This document shows positions 7,596-16,854 of a stretch of DNA of 64,000 bases, one piece after another. The notes under the pieces are model-generated. The model had not been told where the DNA came from. It did no database searches and saw only the letters and a program-made list of their open reading frames with translations. Origin of the DNA: Nitrospirota bacterium (lineage in GTDB: Bacteria; Nitrospirota; Thermodesulfovibrionia; Thermodesulfovibrionales; SM23-35); the NCBI GenBank assembly GCA_040754395.1, contig JBFMCL010000005.1, positions 1 through 64,000 of the forward strand, read 5' to 3'. The translations under genes were made by a program, and so were the position numbers. How positions within the stretch are numbered: the stretch's first letter is position 1; each line of letters starts with the position of its first letter.

Positions 7596-7618
7596 CCATG
7601 CACCTCCGGGGTGCATGG
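7596..7618. repeat. 9-bp-stem hairpin upstream of vanZ-like gene
   Basis: CCATGCACC and GGTGCATGG are perfect arms around a 5-base loop, 13 bases after the sugar transferase stop. There is no T-run, so it is either an RNA processing/stability hairpin or a REP-like repeat. Confidence 0.5.
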
Positions 7619-7641
7619 AAAGTTGAAAGAAGTCGATAATT

Positions 7642-8097
7642 ATGAACAGAAAAGTGTATTTGCTGTATTACTGGCTGCCGCCGGTTTTATGGATGATTTT
7701 CATCTCTCCCCTGAATGAGCTTCTGAGTTCATCCCACACGTCTTCGTTTCTCCTGCCGCTGCTGCAATGGCTTTTCCCGCAGGCAGCGCGTGCGACACTT
7801 GAGGCAGTGCATGTCTTCATACGGAAGATGAGCCATTTCCTTGAGTATGCCTTTCTCGCCTTTCTCCTGTTCAGGGCGTTTCGTGCGGGCAGCAGGGAAT
7901 GGCGAAAGGAGTGGCTTGTCAGTGCAGGGCTGATCGCAATCGCGTACGCATGTCTTGATGAATGCCTCCAAAGCTTTATTCCTTCGAGGACCGGATCGGT
8001 ATATGACTGGATGATCGATGCAACAGGAGTCTTGTCGTTTATGGTAATTGTGGCACTCTGGAATTCCGGAAGAAGGAAATATTACGACTGCAATTAA
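7642..8097 (+). CDS. VanZ-like family membrane protein
   Basis: 151 residues, about four membrane helices. The family signatures are RKMSHFLEYAFLAFLLFRA and DECLQSFIPSRTGSVYDWMIDATG. VanZ-like proteins are integral membrane proteins often found at the end of exopolysaccharide clusters; their biochemical role is not established. It follows the sugar transferase by 58 bases on the same strand. Confidence 0.85.
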   Translation: MNRKVYLLYYWLPPVLWMIFISPLNELLSSSHTSSFLLPLLQWLFPQAARATLEAVHVFIRKMSHFLEYAFLAFLLFRAFRAGSREWRKEWLVSAGLIAIAYACLDECLQSFIPSRTGSVYDWMIDATGVLSFMVIVALWNSGRRKYYDCN

Positions 8098-8342
8098 TTA
8101 TTTTGATACATTTCAATGTGCGATATGCATCTCGGTATCTGAAGCGCATTCCTTTGCGCGGGTTTGTTCTCTTCTTGTATAGCATTATGAGGAAGAATGC
8201 AATTGATGTTGCAGAGATTTTTCTGACTGCACTGCCGCTGCCGGTGATGTGTCAGGTGACAGTCAGGCCCTGAGTCCCCCCGAAATTTTTTTCACCCCTG
8301 TTTTTAAAAACCTCTCCCGAAGCTTCTCAAATATATCTTTCC

Positions 8343-8374
8343 AACTAATAATTAGCAATAGCTAATTATTAGTT
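8343..8374. promoter_or_regulatory. Perfect 14-bp inverted repeat (candidate operator) overlapping -35
   Basis: AACTAATAATTAGC and its exact complement GCTAATTATTAGTT are separated by AATA. The last bases of the right arm are the first bases of a TTGACA box. The size and symmetry fit a dimeric or tetrameric regulator such as a MarR/TetR-type protein. No such regulator gene is adjacent. Confidence 0.7.
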
Positions 8375-8401
8375 GACATTTCACGTTGTTTTCTCTATGA
8401 T
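8373..8401 (+). promoter_or_regulatory. Sigma-70 promoter of the 16-codon ORF/exported protein unit
   Basis: TTGACA 8373-8378, a 17-base spacer and TATGAT 8396-8401. Transcription would start near 8408, leaving about 100 bases of AT-rich leader before the ATG at 8508. Confidence 0.7.
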
Positions 8402-8507
8402 GGAAAATAATGAAACGTTATTTTACGGATAGTTAAAAATTAATTTAAAAATTCAAATGCTTAATATTGTTATGAGTTTGTAAATCCTGGAATGGGAGGT
8501 GGGGATA

Positions 8508-8558
8508 ATGGCCACAAAACTGGGTTCAGGCAAAGGTTTTCTGCAGTATTGGGAGTAA
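8508..8558 (+). CDS. Very small ORF (16 aa) with ideal ribosome site
   Basis: The ORF translates as MATKLGSGKGFLQYWE. GGAGGT lies 7 bases upstream of the ATG, the best Shine-Dalgarno in this neighbourhood, and a strong promoter precedes it. It could be a leader peptide, a small functional peptide or a chance ORF. Coding bias cannot be judged at this length. The exported-protein gene follows 43 bases downstream. Confidence 0.4.
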   Translation: MATKLGSGKGFLQYWE

Positions 8559-8601
8559 GGCGAGGGTTTTGGCGTAACAAGATTAACGAAAGGGGTCCGG
8601 T

Positions 8602-8982
8602 ATGTCAGCAGGAAAAGGGATAAGAATTTTTCTTATCATCGCATTTTCGGGTATGATGGCATTTTCAGCGGTTCTGATCAGTTATGCCGGAGAAGAGAAA
8701 ACGATGGTCGGAACCTTATCTGCACAGCTTGACAGCGAAAAAAATACTGTGACAGTGATGTTTGTGGGATACACGGAGGGGACTCCGGTGATCATAGGCC
8801 CGACATCATGGGAAGTCAGTGAACAGGATTTTTCTAAGGCAACGGCTGAGGAAATCGGGAAGAAGCTCTGCGGCCAGGACCATTCGATGAAAAAAGTGAC
8901 GAAATTTTCGAATACCGGGAAAGAAATTGTAGCTGAAGTGGTCATCAAGAGCGAAAAGTCATCGGTTATGGTAGGAAGATAG
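8602..8982 (+). CDS. Exported hypothetical protein
   Basis: 126 residues. Residues 1-30 are a typical Sec signal (GIRIFLIIAFSGMMAFSAVLISYAG) with likely cleavage after YAG. The mature part is a small beta-rich domain without cysteines or a recognisable motif. AGGGG precedes ATG 8602. It is likely controlled by the palindromic promoter at 8343-8401, and a terminator follows at 9005-9040. Function unknown. Confidence 0.7.
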   Translation: MSAGKGIRIFLIIAFSGMMAFSAVLISYAGEEKTMVGTLSAQLDSEKNTVTVMFVGYTEGTPVIIGPTSWEVSEQDFSKATAEEIGKKLCGQDHSMKKVTKFSNTGKEIVAEVVIKSEKSSVMVGR

Positions 8983-9004
8983 GGGACGAACGGCCATGTC
9001 ATTG

Positions 9005-9040
9005 CCTCTGGTCTGAATTTTGATCAGAGGTGTATTTTTT
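9005..9040 (+). terminator. Rho-independent terminator
   Basis: CCTCTGGTC (9005-9013) pairs with GATCAGAGG (9022-9030), with one G-T pair, followed by TGTATTTTTT. It closes the 8508-8982 unit. Confidence 0.8.
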
Positions 9041-9107
9041 GTATTTACATCGTGATCTGCATTGATGCGATTTCAGCATGTCTGATAGTGTTGTTTTGCA
9101 GTGAGGG

Positions 9108-9404
9108 ATGAATTTGAAAAAAAATTTGCGAAGATATACACGGGTGCCGTTTGCCCGGCCAATAACCTATACGGTATCCGTGCTGGATTTCAGTCTGGTG
9201 CGCCGTATTCAGGATTCCGGAATATCTTCTGACATCTCTGCTGAAGGACTCTGTCTGATAACCGGGTATCCACTCGAAACAGGTCATGTTGTTATCCTCG
9301 AGGATCGTTACAAAAGGCCCGATGCGGATAAGGAACTCGGGGTGGTAAAGTGGGTCAGCCAGATCGGGGAAAACAGGTATCGGGCAGGAGTGCAGCTTGT
9401 GTAA
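9108..9404 (+). CDS. PilZ-domain protein
   Basis: 98 residues, ATG 9108 directly after GAGGG. The N-terminal RRYTRVPFARPITY is the R-x3-R-x-P c-di-GMP-binding loop variant of PilZ. DISAEGLCLITGYPLETGHVVIL is the D/N-x-S-x-x-G strand. It probably senses c-di-GMP, consistent with the diguanylate cyclase at 12844. It converges with the minus-strand gene at 9445. Confidence 0.82.
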   Translation: MNLKKNLRRYTRVPFARPITYTVSVLDFSLVRRIQDSGISSDISAEGLCLITGYPLETGHVVILEDRYKRPDADKELGVVKWVSQIGENRYRAGVQLV

Positions 9405-9444
9405 ACTGGGAATACATTTTGTCTTACGGCAAAAATTGTGACAA

Positions 9445-10575
9445 TCAGACCTGGATGATAGGGCTCACTGATATCCTGACCGGCCAGGCATATGATCCCG
9501 GCTGCGCTTCTTCGGAGAGAAGAAACCGGTAGCTTAACTCGACCATCATGGGGTCTCTCCCCTGATATGGCTGCGCAATCCATCCCCCGTTGGCGTTAAT
9601 ATGGGCATCCTTTCCGAGTCCTCTCACTACTACTTCTCTCACCGGACCGCCAATGCCCTCAAACAACACCAGAAACCCGGACAGGTTATTGTTCCGGATC
9701 TCGATATGCGCACCGAGGGGGATATCAATATATCCGCGCACGACATCCTCACGGGTTAGGGTCAGTTCCGATTTCTGATAGACAATCTTGAGGGACGTAT
9801 GCATCTGTATCGATTCGGTTATCTTTGCCGGCGTCTCCTGTGTTCGGGTATCAAAGGGAGATGGTTCTGCTGCCTGGATGTATGAGAGAGGAGCCAGTGA
9901 CAGAACCGCTATGAGTGCCGAAGCCAGGAGTCTTTTCTGAAGGTTCAGCCCGTGGTCGAGCTGTGTATGGTTTATATATCCCGATGCAACAAGAACTTCC
10001 CCGAGTTTCTTCTTCGAAATCTTCTGGCGGGCAAGCGCCTCGTCGAGCTGGGATCGTGAAATCTGGTGTGTCGCAACAAGAAGTTCACCGAGGCTTAGCT
10101 TCCCGGGAGGCCTGAAGCCGGTTTCCTGCTTTTTCTGGAACTTCAGGAGGACATCGAGTTCCCCTTCAGTAAGAAAACCGAGGCGCAGAAGAACCTTGCC
10201 GAGTTGTTCCCCTGTTGACTTCTGAACCTTCAGCGCAAGATCAAGCTGTTCCTCAGTAACATGTTTCGCCTTGAGCAGAAGTTCTCCCAGGAGATGCCGA
10301 ACGCCAGCAGCAAGGCTAATCGCACTCTCGAGCGAGGCAAGGTCTTCGTTGACCGAGAGCACCGCCTTGAGGTCGAGAGGATCAAGCAGGCCCATGCTGA
10401 CCAGAGTCTCACCCAGCATCCGGTTCGTATTCTTCTGCTGCTCAAGGCCCTGCTCAAGGTCGTGATAGCGGATAAAATCGCCGTCCACCAGAATCTGTCC
10501 GAGCAGACGGCCGGGTGCTCCGGAGGAAGAATCCGATTGTCTGGCATATGCGCTGCTCATCTTTTTATGGTACAC
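9445..10575 (-). CDS. MshEN/GspE-N repeat protein with one membrane helix and periplasmic domain
   Basis: 376 residues. From about residue 23 to 214 there are six tandem repeats of the form L-G-E-x-L-V-x-x-G-x-I-x-x-x-x-L-x-x-A-L-x-x-Q-K, the motif of the N-terminal domain of GspE/MshE secretion ATPases that binds c-di-GMP or XpsL-like partners. No ATPase domain follows. A hydrophobic segment (LASALIAVLSLAPLSYIQA) and a roughly 135-residue beta-rich C-terminal domain come instead. It may relay a cytoplasmic nucleotide signal to the periplasm or to a pilus/secretion machine. Confidence 0.7.
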   Translation of the reverse strand: MYHKKMSSAYARQSDSSSGAPGRLLGQILVDGDFIRYHDLEQGLEQQKNTNRMLGETLVSMGLLDPLDLKAVLSVNEDLASLESAISLAAGVRHLLGELLLKAKHVTEEQLDLALKVQKSTGEQLGKVLLRLGFLTEGELDVLLKFQKKQETGFRPPGKLSLGELLVATHQISRSQLDEALARQKISKKKLGEVLVASGYINHTQLDHGLNLQKRLLASALIAVLSLAPLSYIQAAEPSPFDTRTQETPAKITESIQMHTSLKIVYQKSELTLTREDVVRGYIDIPLGAHIEIRNNNLSGFLVLFEGIGGPVREVVVRGLGKDAHINANGGWIAQPYQGRDPMMVELSYRFLLSEEAQPGSYAWPVRISVSPIIQV

Positions 10576-10652
10576 ATCTTAGCATGCTTCAGGTGAAAGG
10601 TCAAACGGCATTGGGCCGCATGAAATCTCCTGTTGCACGCTTCAGGTGCCGG

Positions 10653-11903
10653 CTATTGTTCAGCCCTCAGGTAGTTCACAATCTTCTCCGGACCTTCAAT
10701 TCTGAACAGTTTGTCCCCGCCTATAAGTTCGCTGAGTTTTTCTGTGGCAATATGGTTATAGAAGACAGGTTTTATGTAAGATTTGTTACCGGTGTCACCT
10801 GAAAGACTTCCCCAGCATCCCCTGTCGTGCATGATGATATCCGTGATTTTGAGCGATTTGTAAAGCCTGATGTAGGTGTTGACGCTGATGCTGTCCGGAA
10901 GCGGCCTCCTGAGGTTGTCAAAATGCCCGAGCAGGTCATCTGCGGACTCATTGGGAAATCCGGTAAGGAAATCCACCGCTATGCGTATCCCGCACGATTT
11001 CGCATTGAACACGAATTTTTCATACTCAGCCCAGTACTGGTCACACTTTTTCCACGAGTCCACTGAGAGTGTGATGAGATATGCACCGGTATCTTTCAGA
11101 AGTCTGAAGAGGGGCCTGCTAAACTGCGAGGGCTTCATGTAGAGGGCCCATTGCATGTCAAGACCGGCTTTTCTGAGTGCGGTGCAGAAATCAACCGAAT
11201 ACTCAAGGCTTTCGTTGAATTCTGAATCGCACAGGTGGAAGCGGGTAAGTCCGCTGTCAACGAAATGCGTCAGCTCGCGTATGACATCGTCGGGGTTCTT
11301 GAATGCAACCGGTGTTCCGGACTCCATGCAGTATACACAGGATGAACTGCATCCCTTGTGGGTCTCAAAGCCCGCAATACCCCCCGCATCACAGTATGTC
11401 CTGTAATCGATTCTCGTCGGTTTCCGGATGCAGGCGCTGTACGAAGGATATGTTCCCCGAAAAACCCGTCTGCTGTTTCCATGATTCACCATTGCATCAA
11501 GAACCTCGTGCACTGCATGTTCTCCGGGCCCCGCAACAGCAAAATCAGCATTCAGATATCCGAGAATGCCTTCCGGGTTGGCAGAGATACCTGTCCCCCC
11601 GATAATGACCTTGAGCCCGGAAGCCGCTTTAATCTGATGTATGATGTCTTTTATCTCGTCCAGAAAAAATTCATTGGTGTGATAGAGGACGCTGTCGACA
11701 TTTCGTACGGTTACTCCCGCAATGTCCGGTCTGAAAGAGCTGAGGGTGTCATGCAGTGCCCGGCCAATATTCTCTGCAAAGCAGAGATCAAGAATCTCGG
11801 CTGAGTGCCCCTTGCCCTCGAGCGAAGCAGCGAGGTATTCGAGTCCTATCGGCGGGACAGGAGGCGATTTGTACCTGTTCGGGTTTACGAGGAGGATCTT
11901 CAT
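10653..11903 (-). CDS. B12-binding-domain radical SAM protein
   Basis: 416 residues. The N-terminus KILLVNPNRYKSPPVPPIGLEYLAASL followed by IIGGTGISANPE is a cobalamin-binding (Rossmann) domain. The radical SAM cluster motif is GCSSSCVYC (C-x3-C-x2-C). A TIM barrel follows, including FLTGFPNESADDLL. It lies 20 bases after the pterin-binding methyltransferase-like gene, which could feed methyl groups from a folate to its cobalamin. Such enzymes methylate inactive carbons or rearrange skeletons; the substrate is unknown. Confidence 0.85.
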   Translation of the reverse strand: MKILLVNPNRYKSPPVPPIGLEYLAASLEGKGHSAEILDLCFAENIGRALHDTLSSFRPDIAGVTVRNVDSVLYHTNEFFLDEIKDIIHQIKAASGLKVIIGGTGISANPEGILGYLNADFAVAGPGEHAVHEVLDAMVNHGNSRRVFRGTYPSYSACIRKPTRIDYRTYCDAGGIAGFETHKGCSSSCVYCMESGTPVAFKNPDDVIRELTHFVDSGLTRFHLCDSEFNESLEYSVDFCTALRKAGLDMQWALYMKPSQFSRPLFRLLKDTGAYLITLSVDSWKKCDQYWAEYEKFVFNAKSCGIRIAVDFLTGFPNESADDLLGHFDNLRRPLPDSISVNTYIRLYKSLKITDIIMHDRGCWGSLSGDTGNKSYIKPVFYNHIATEKLSELIGGDKLFRIEGPEKIVNYLRAEQ

Positions 11904-11923
11904 GGGGGTGATTTCAGTATACG

Positions 11924-12709
11924 TTATGAAATATCAGCCTGAGAGAATATGACCTCATCCCTGAATGCCTTAATGAGATACAGGGTTTTCCTGATGTGCT
12001 CATCCATAACGTCCACCATGGCTGCATCCAGCCCGGCACCGGCCAGATACGTCAGAAACGCGGCTTCAAGAGGTTTTCTGACTGAACGGGACAGCCCTGT
12101 AGATATGTTCGAAATCCATGCGATCGTATTCAGGGGAGGTTCGACGAGTTCCCCCAGCATCATGATGCACTCACGGGAATTTACCAGGTGTTTCTGTCCC
12201 ATGCCCCTGCCCATATGGACGATCGAGGGATCGGCAAAGAGCCGTTCATTGGGGATGTCGGCTTCGTTTACAAGTTCCATAAGCTCTTCGAGGATCTGCA
12301 GTTTGGCCTCAAGAGAGACAGGTATCATGCCGCTTGACGCCCTGAGCACCAGCGACGCTTCGGAGTCTGCTATGAGGGAAACGAGCCTTTCCCTATCTTC
12401 CGGCTCGTTTCTGGAGATGAAATTGACGAGCGGCGGGTTGCTGCATACGGGCATTGCAATTTGCACGGCCGCGGTATTCCGTGAATCAAGGGATATTCCG
12501 CAATCTACGGTATCAGAGATAATTCCGGCAACCCACGGCAGCATCTCTTCATCTCCTGCACCGTCCAGTGAGCACTGAATGTTGATCATATCGGCACCTG
12601 CGCCGGCGAGTTGTTTCGCAAGTCCGGCAACAGAATCCCTGTCTCTTTTTGCCAATGCTTCCATGTATGCCCTGTTCCTCGTATTCAGGTTATCCGCTAT
12701 GGCGATCAT
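11924..12709 (-). CDS. Pterin-binding (DHPS-fold) methyltransferase-like protein
   Basis: I set the start at ATG 12709 (MIAIADNLNTRNRAYM), which has AAAGGAGG seven bases upstream; the frame is open further but without a signal. 261 residues is the length of methyltetrahydrofolate:corrinoid methyltransferases such as AcsE/MeTr. It shows GADMINIQ, ISLDSRNTAAVQIAM and NERLFADPSIVHMG at the pterin-pocket positions. Together with the cobalamin radical SAM protein downstream it may form a folate-dependent methylation pair. It is unlikely to be folate-synthesising FolP because the sulfonamide-loop motifs are absent. Confidence 0.7.
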   Translation of the reverse strand: MIAIADNLNTRNRAYMEALAKRDRDSVAGLAKQLAGAGADMINIQCSLDGAGDEEMLPWVAGIISDTVDCGISLDSRNTAAVQIAMPVCSNPPLVNFISRNEPEDRERLVSLIADSEASLVLRASSGMIPVSLEAKLQILEELMELVNEADIPNERLFADPSIVHMGRGMGQKHLVNSRECIMMLGELVEPPLNTIAWISNISTGLSRSVRKPLEAAFLTYLAGAGLDAAMVDVMDEHIRKTLYLIKAFRDEVIFSQADIS

Positions 12710-12843
12710 GTCTAGCCTCCTTTGTTGTGAAAATGCTTTTTCGGGGAGAATAAGCATGCAGCACAGCACCCCGGAAACGGAAAGACTTTAGATTATTATA
12801 GTACTTTCGGACGGTTCTGAGGACAGATTTCTTTGAAACGGGA

Positions 12844-14736
12844 TTAATATCGCTCTTCGGTCCACATAGCAGACGTAAATCTCACCACCCGGTTTCTGCC
12901 ATACTCTTTTGCCTTGTAGAGCGCGACATCCGCAAACTTGATGGCTTCCCAGATGCTCTGCGTATCGAGAGGGAATTCGCTGACGCCGATGCTGATAGTC
13001 TTGCTGATGATTCCCCCGGCAACATGAATCTTGGTCTTTTCCAGGGAAGCTCTAATTTTATTGCCGATATCAAAGGTGGCTTCAGGCTGAATGTCGAGCA
13101 GCAACACAAGGAATTCCTCTCCGCCAAAGCGGACGACGAGATCGGAATCCCTGACAATCTTCCTGATGACATTGGCAGTTTCTCTCAGCACTGCGTCGCC
13201 GACGTCATGCCCGTATTGGTCGTTCACCTCTTTAAAGAAGTCCAGATCACACATCAGCAAGCCGAGGGTCGAATTTCTTCTCAGAACCCCGGATACTAAC
13301 GATTCAAAGGTTTCTTCAAGAAATCTCCTGTTGTAAAGACCCGTCAGCGAGTCTTTGATAGAAGACTCCTTAAAAGCCCTCATGATTCTCTTGGATTCCA
13401 GCACCGGCTGGGCTTCCGATATATATTGCAGTGTTTTGTTGATCTTTTCCTTTAATTCGGCGGAGGATGCTTCCTCCCCTGAGAGGACAAACTGAACAAC
13501 ACCTCCCACCTTCCCCGAGATAAAGATCGGGATGCAGATGTGGACGCTGCCCTCTTTTTTTCTGAAAAATTTACAGATATCCTGATGTTTTTTTGATGAA
13601 ATGATATGCCCCGTCCTTTTTACCCTGCAGAGATCGCAGTTCAGCAGCACCTCTGTATCGCAGGAAAGGTCAGACACCACGGGATCCGGAGGATATACCG
13701 GTTTGATCGTATTTTTATAGGTGGAGATTTCGTAGATGGTGAGGTTTTTGAACGCCAGATCCCCTGACAGAAAATTCCCGAGACGGGAATAGACATCCTC
13801 GACTGTTTCATCTTCCTCGATAATCTTCTTGAAAGAAGTTATCGCCTGAATCATATGAATGAATTTGTTATACTCGGCCGCAAGTATGCCGATTTCATCT
13901 TTTGACGGTACCATGATTTCCTTTACCGCATCATGTTTTTCCGTGAATGACCTGAAATTTGCCACAATGGCGTTGACGGGTTGCACGAGATTTCGAGAAA
14001 TCAGAAAGCCAAACATGACCGAAAGGAAAGCTCCAACAAGAAAGGTACAGACGATGAGTACAAGGGCGGTGTGGAAGCCTTCTTTGATGCCATGAGATAT
14101 GCTGCTTTCTTCCCGGCGTAATCCTGCCGAGGATTTGTTCAGGGTTTCGATGATGTTCTGGGTTAGGGTGTCATATTCTGCAATCTGCTCCCTCAGTATG
14201 ACAGGAGATGCCGTGCCCCGTTCTTTTGCAGGAATGATTTCTGACAGAAGATTCTCCAGTCTTGTGGTCTTTGTGAGAACGTCTTTCAGTGAAACCTCAA
14301 GCACCACAACGTTCGAAGGGATGCCGGAGATTTCTTTGCTGAACAGGTTACCTGACTGCGGATATCCCTGTATCACACCTCCGGTCCGGAGCAGCATGAG
14401 ACGGGATCGGCTTTCCTCGATCCCGAGTTTCGCCTTCAGCAGCTTCTCGCGGATCATATCTGTGTTTTCAAGGAGCAATACCTGATGGAGGGTTATGTCC
14501 GATTCTGCTAATTCTCTGATAACACTCTGCAGGATGTTCTGCTGGGGTTCGATGACATCAACCAGCGTGCGGGATTCAGCGCTCAGACGAGAAAGTGTGA
14601 TAAAGCCGATGGCAGAAATGACCACTATCCAGAAAAGGGTGCCGGCGGAAAAGAGAATGAATTTTTTACGTATCGGGAGGTCGGTAAATGTCAGGATATT
14701 GATAATCCTGCTCAGAAATGCCCTGATTTTTCGCAT
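12844..14736 (-). CDS. Membrane-bound diguanylate cyclase (sensor-HAMP-GAF-like-GGDEF)
   Basis: 630 residues. Helix 1 (FSAGTLFWIVVISAIGFITL) and helix 2 (ALVLIVCTFLVGAFLSVMFGFLI) enclose a helical periplasmic sensor region. A HAMP domain (RNLVQPVNAIVANF) and a GAF-like region containing LLNCDLCRVKRTGHI follow. The GGDEF domain starts at DSLTGLYNRRFLEETF and has an active GGEEF motif in VVRFGGEEFLVLLLD. It makes c-di-GMP, probably read by the PilZ proteins here (9108, 40177). The Cys pair in the GAF-like region could bind a cofactor. Confidence 0.88.
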   Translation of the reverse strand: MRKIRAFLSRIINILTFTDLPIRKKFILFSAGTLFWIVVISAIGFITLSRLSAESRTLVDVIEPQQNILQSVIRELAESDITLHQVLLLENTDMIREKLLKAKLGIEESRSRLMLLRTGGVIQGYPQSGNLFSKEISGIPSNVVVLEVSLKDVLTKTTRLENLLSEIIPAKERGTASPVILREQIAEYDTLTQNIIETLNKSSAGLRREESSISHGIKEGFHTALVLIVCTFLVGAFLSVMFGFLISRNLVQPVNAIVANFRSFTEKHDAVKEIMVPSKDEIGILAAEYNKFIHMIQAITSFKKIIEEDETVEDVYSRLGNFLSGDLAFKNLTIYEISTYKNTIKPVYPPDPVVSDLSCDTEVLLNCDLCRVKRTGHIISSKKHQDICKFFRKKEGSVHICIPIFISGKVGGVVQFVLSGEEASSAELKEKINKTLQYISEAQPVLESKRIMRAFKESSIKDSLTGLYNRRFLEETFESLVSGVLRRNSTLGLLMCDLDFFKEVNDQYGHDVGDAVLRETANVIRKIVRDSDLVVRFGGEEFLVLLLDIQPEATFDIGNKIRASLEKTKIHVAGGIISKTISIGVSEFPLDTQSIWEAIKFADVALYKAKEYGRNRVVRFTSAMWTEERY

Positions 14737-14816
14737 CAGAATCTCCTGTTTTTCCGGGTACCTGATTTACTATATCACAGGAGAAACACAAATATAAAGC
14801 GAATGCTAAATTTTGC

Positions 14817-16811
14817 TTAATTTTTTATTCCGATCTCCAGAATCTTCGCTTTTAGTTCCTTGATTCTATCCCGTATCTGTGCGGCCCGTTCAAACTCTAG
14901 CCTTCCTGCAGCCTCTTTCATCTCCGACTCAAGCTGCGTTATGTGTTCTTCATCATATCCGTATGCGGCCTGTTCTTCTGCCGCAACAGGAACTGTCCAG
15001 TAATCTGCCTCATAGATGGAACTCAGGATGTCCTTGATATTCGACCTCACTGTCTCCGGGCTGATACCCATCCTTCTGTTATACTCCTCCTGTATTTTTC
15101 TTCTTCTGGCAGTTTCGTTCATGGCTCGCTGCATCGATCCTGTTATGGTATCCGCATAGAGGATTACCCGTCCGTTAATGTTCCGCGCTGCCCTCCCTGA
15201 TGTCTGGATCAGAGAGCGCTCAGACCTGAGAAAGCCCTCCTTGTCTGCATCGAGAATCGCCACGAGCGACACTTCCGGAAGGTCGAGCCCCTCACGGAGA
15301 AGGTTGACCCCGACCAGCACATCGAAATTCCCAAGCCGGAGATCTCTCAGTATCTGGACGCGCTCAAGGGTGTCTATCCCCGAGTGCAGATACCGCGCCC
15401 TTACATTGAGACTGGTATAGTGATCGGTCAGGTCTTCCGCCATTTTTTTTGTCAGGGTTGTTACGAGAACCCTCTCTCCTTTATCCGCCCGCACCCTTAT
15501 CTCTGACAGGAGGTCATCGACCTGACCGTTGACCGGCCTGACTGAAAGTGCAGGATCAATCAGTCCGGTAGGCCGTATAATCTGTTCAACCACATGTCCC
15601 CTTGACTTTTTAAGTTCATACGGCCCGGGTGTTGCAGAGACATAGACAGTCTGATGAACCCTGTGTTCAAATTCTGCAAAGGTCAGCGGACGGTTATCCA
15701 GGGCTGACGGGAGCCTGAATCCGTAATGCACGAGAGTCTGTTTTCTCGAACGGTCTCCTTCATACATGCCGCCGATCTGGGGAACAGTTGCATGGGATTC
15801 ATCGATGATTATCAGGAAATCTTCGGGAAAATAGTCTATCAGTGAATAGGGCGGCTCACCGGGCGCCCTTCCGCTGAGGTGGCGTGAATAGTTTTCTATG
15901 CCGTGGCAGTAGCCGAATTCCTTCAGCATTTCAAGGTCAAACCTGGTTCTCTGTTCGATCCTCTGCGCCTCCTGAAGCTTCCCCTCTTTCAGGAACCATT
16001 CGATCCTTTCCCCCATCTCTTTTTCGATGCTGATCAGTGCAGGCTCGAGACGGGCCTTTGGGGTTATCCAGTGGCTGTTGGGAAATACCGCATATCTGTA
16101 AAGCCTCCGGATTTTTTCTCCGGTAAGCGGATCGAATTCATGCAGCGCGTCAATGTCGTCTCCGAAAAATTCTATCCGCACCCCCCTGTCAAGGGAAAAT
16201 GACGGGTGGACTTCCACAATGTCTCCCCGCACCCTGAAAGTCCCCCGTTTGAATTCAGAGTCAGAGCGGACGTACTGCATCTCAACCAGCTTTCTGAGGA
16301 GTTCGTCCCTTTCCGTATGCATGTTTTCTTCTATCACCAGGTGCATTTCAAGGTAATCCTGCGGAGAACCGATTCCGTAGATGCAGGATACAGACGCAAC
16401 CACCACGACATCACGCCTTTCCAGGACAGCCTGTGTCGCTGAATGCCGCATCCTGTCGATATCATCGTTGATGAGGGCATCTTTTTCTATATATGTGTCA
16501 GTAGTCGGGATATATGCCTCAGGCTGGTAGTAATCATAATAGCTCACGAAGAACTCGACCGCATTTTCGGGAAGCAGTTCCCTGAATTCCCCGAAAAGCT
16601 GTGCTGCCAGAGTCTTGTTATGGGCGATTACCAGGGTCGGCCTGTTCAGGCGCGCAATCATATTGGCGATTGTGAAAGTCTTTCCGGAACCGGTGACTCC
16701 GAGTAGTACCTGGTGTTGCAGGCCTGTCTCGATTCCCTTCACAAGTGCATCGATCGCCTGAGGCTGGTCGCCTTTCGGAGTAAAGGAGGTAACGATGTTG
16801 AATTGTTCCAT
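14817..16811 (-). CDS. uvrB: UvrABC excinuclease subunit B
   Basis: 664 residues, full length. The sequence shows Walker [17 protein letters not shown], the beta-hairpin region [35 protein letters not shown], helicase motifs [15 protein letters not shown] and QTSGRAARN, and a C-terminal UVR motif ([23 protein letters not shown]) that binds UvrC. It is the damage-verification helicase of nucleotide excision repair. The next gene downstream in genome order is a DNA glycosylase, but the gap gives no evidence of coupling. Confidence 0.97.
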   Translation of the reverse strand: MEQFNIVTSFTPKGDQPQAIDALVKGIETGLQHQVLLGVTGSGKTFTIANMIARLNRPTLVIAHNKTLAAQLFGEFRELLPENAVEFFVSYYDYYQPEAYIPTTDTYIEKDALINDDIDRMRHSATQAVLERRDVVVVASVSCIYGIGSPQDYLEMHLVIEENMHTERDELLRKLVEMQYVRSDSEFKRGTFRVRGDIVEVHPSFSLDRGVRIEFFGDDIDALHEFDPLTGEKIRRLYRYAVFPNSHWITPKARLEPALISIEKEMGERIEWFLKEGKLQEAQRIEQRTRFDLEMLKEFGYCHGIENYSRHLSGRAPGEPPYSLIDYFPEDFLIIIDESHATVPQIGGMYEGDRSRKQTLVHYGFRLPSALDNRPLTFAEFEHRVHQTVYVSATPGPYELKKSRGHVVEQIIRPTGLIDPALSVRPVNGQVDDLLSEIRVRADKGERVLVTTLTKKMAEDLTDHYTSLNVRARYLHSGIDTLERVQILRDLRLGNFDVLVGVNLLREGLDLPEVSLVAILDADKEGFLRSERSLIQTSGRAARNINGRVILYADTITGSMQRAMNETARRRKIQEEYNRRMGISPETVRSNIKDILSSIYEADYWTVPVAAEEQAAYGYDEEHITQLESEMKEAAGRLEFERAAQIRDRIKELKAKILEIGIKN

Positions 16812-16854
16812 TTTCTCGCTGTAAGAATTATTATTCGGTGTTTATTTCATTATA

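Larger units (their letters stand above)
8098..8507. other. Intergenic region with a long perfect inverted repeat
   Basis: No gene is supported in the first 240 bases. The rest is very AT-rich and contains the 14-bp inverted repeat at 8343-8374 and the promoter described separately. A weak GC hairpin around TCAGGCCCTGA (near 8265-8275) may end the vanZ-like transcript. Confidence 0.5.

Noticed and set aside
12817-12827. CTGAGGACAGA, matching the inner motif of the MITE-like element
   Set aside because: Only 11 bases match and the rest of the element is absent.
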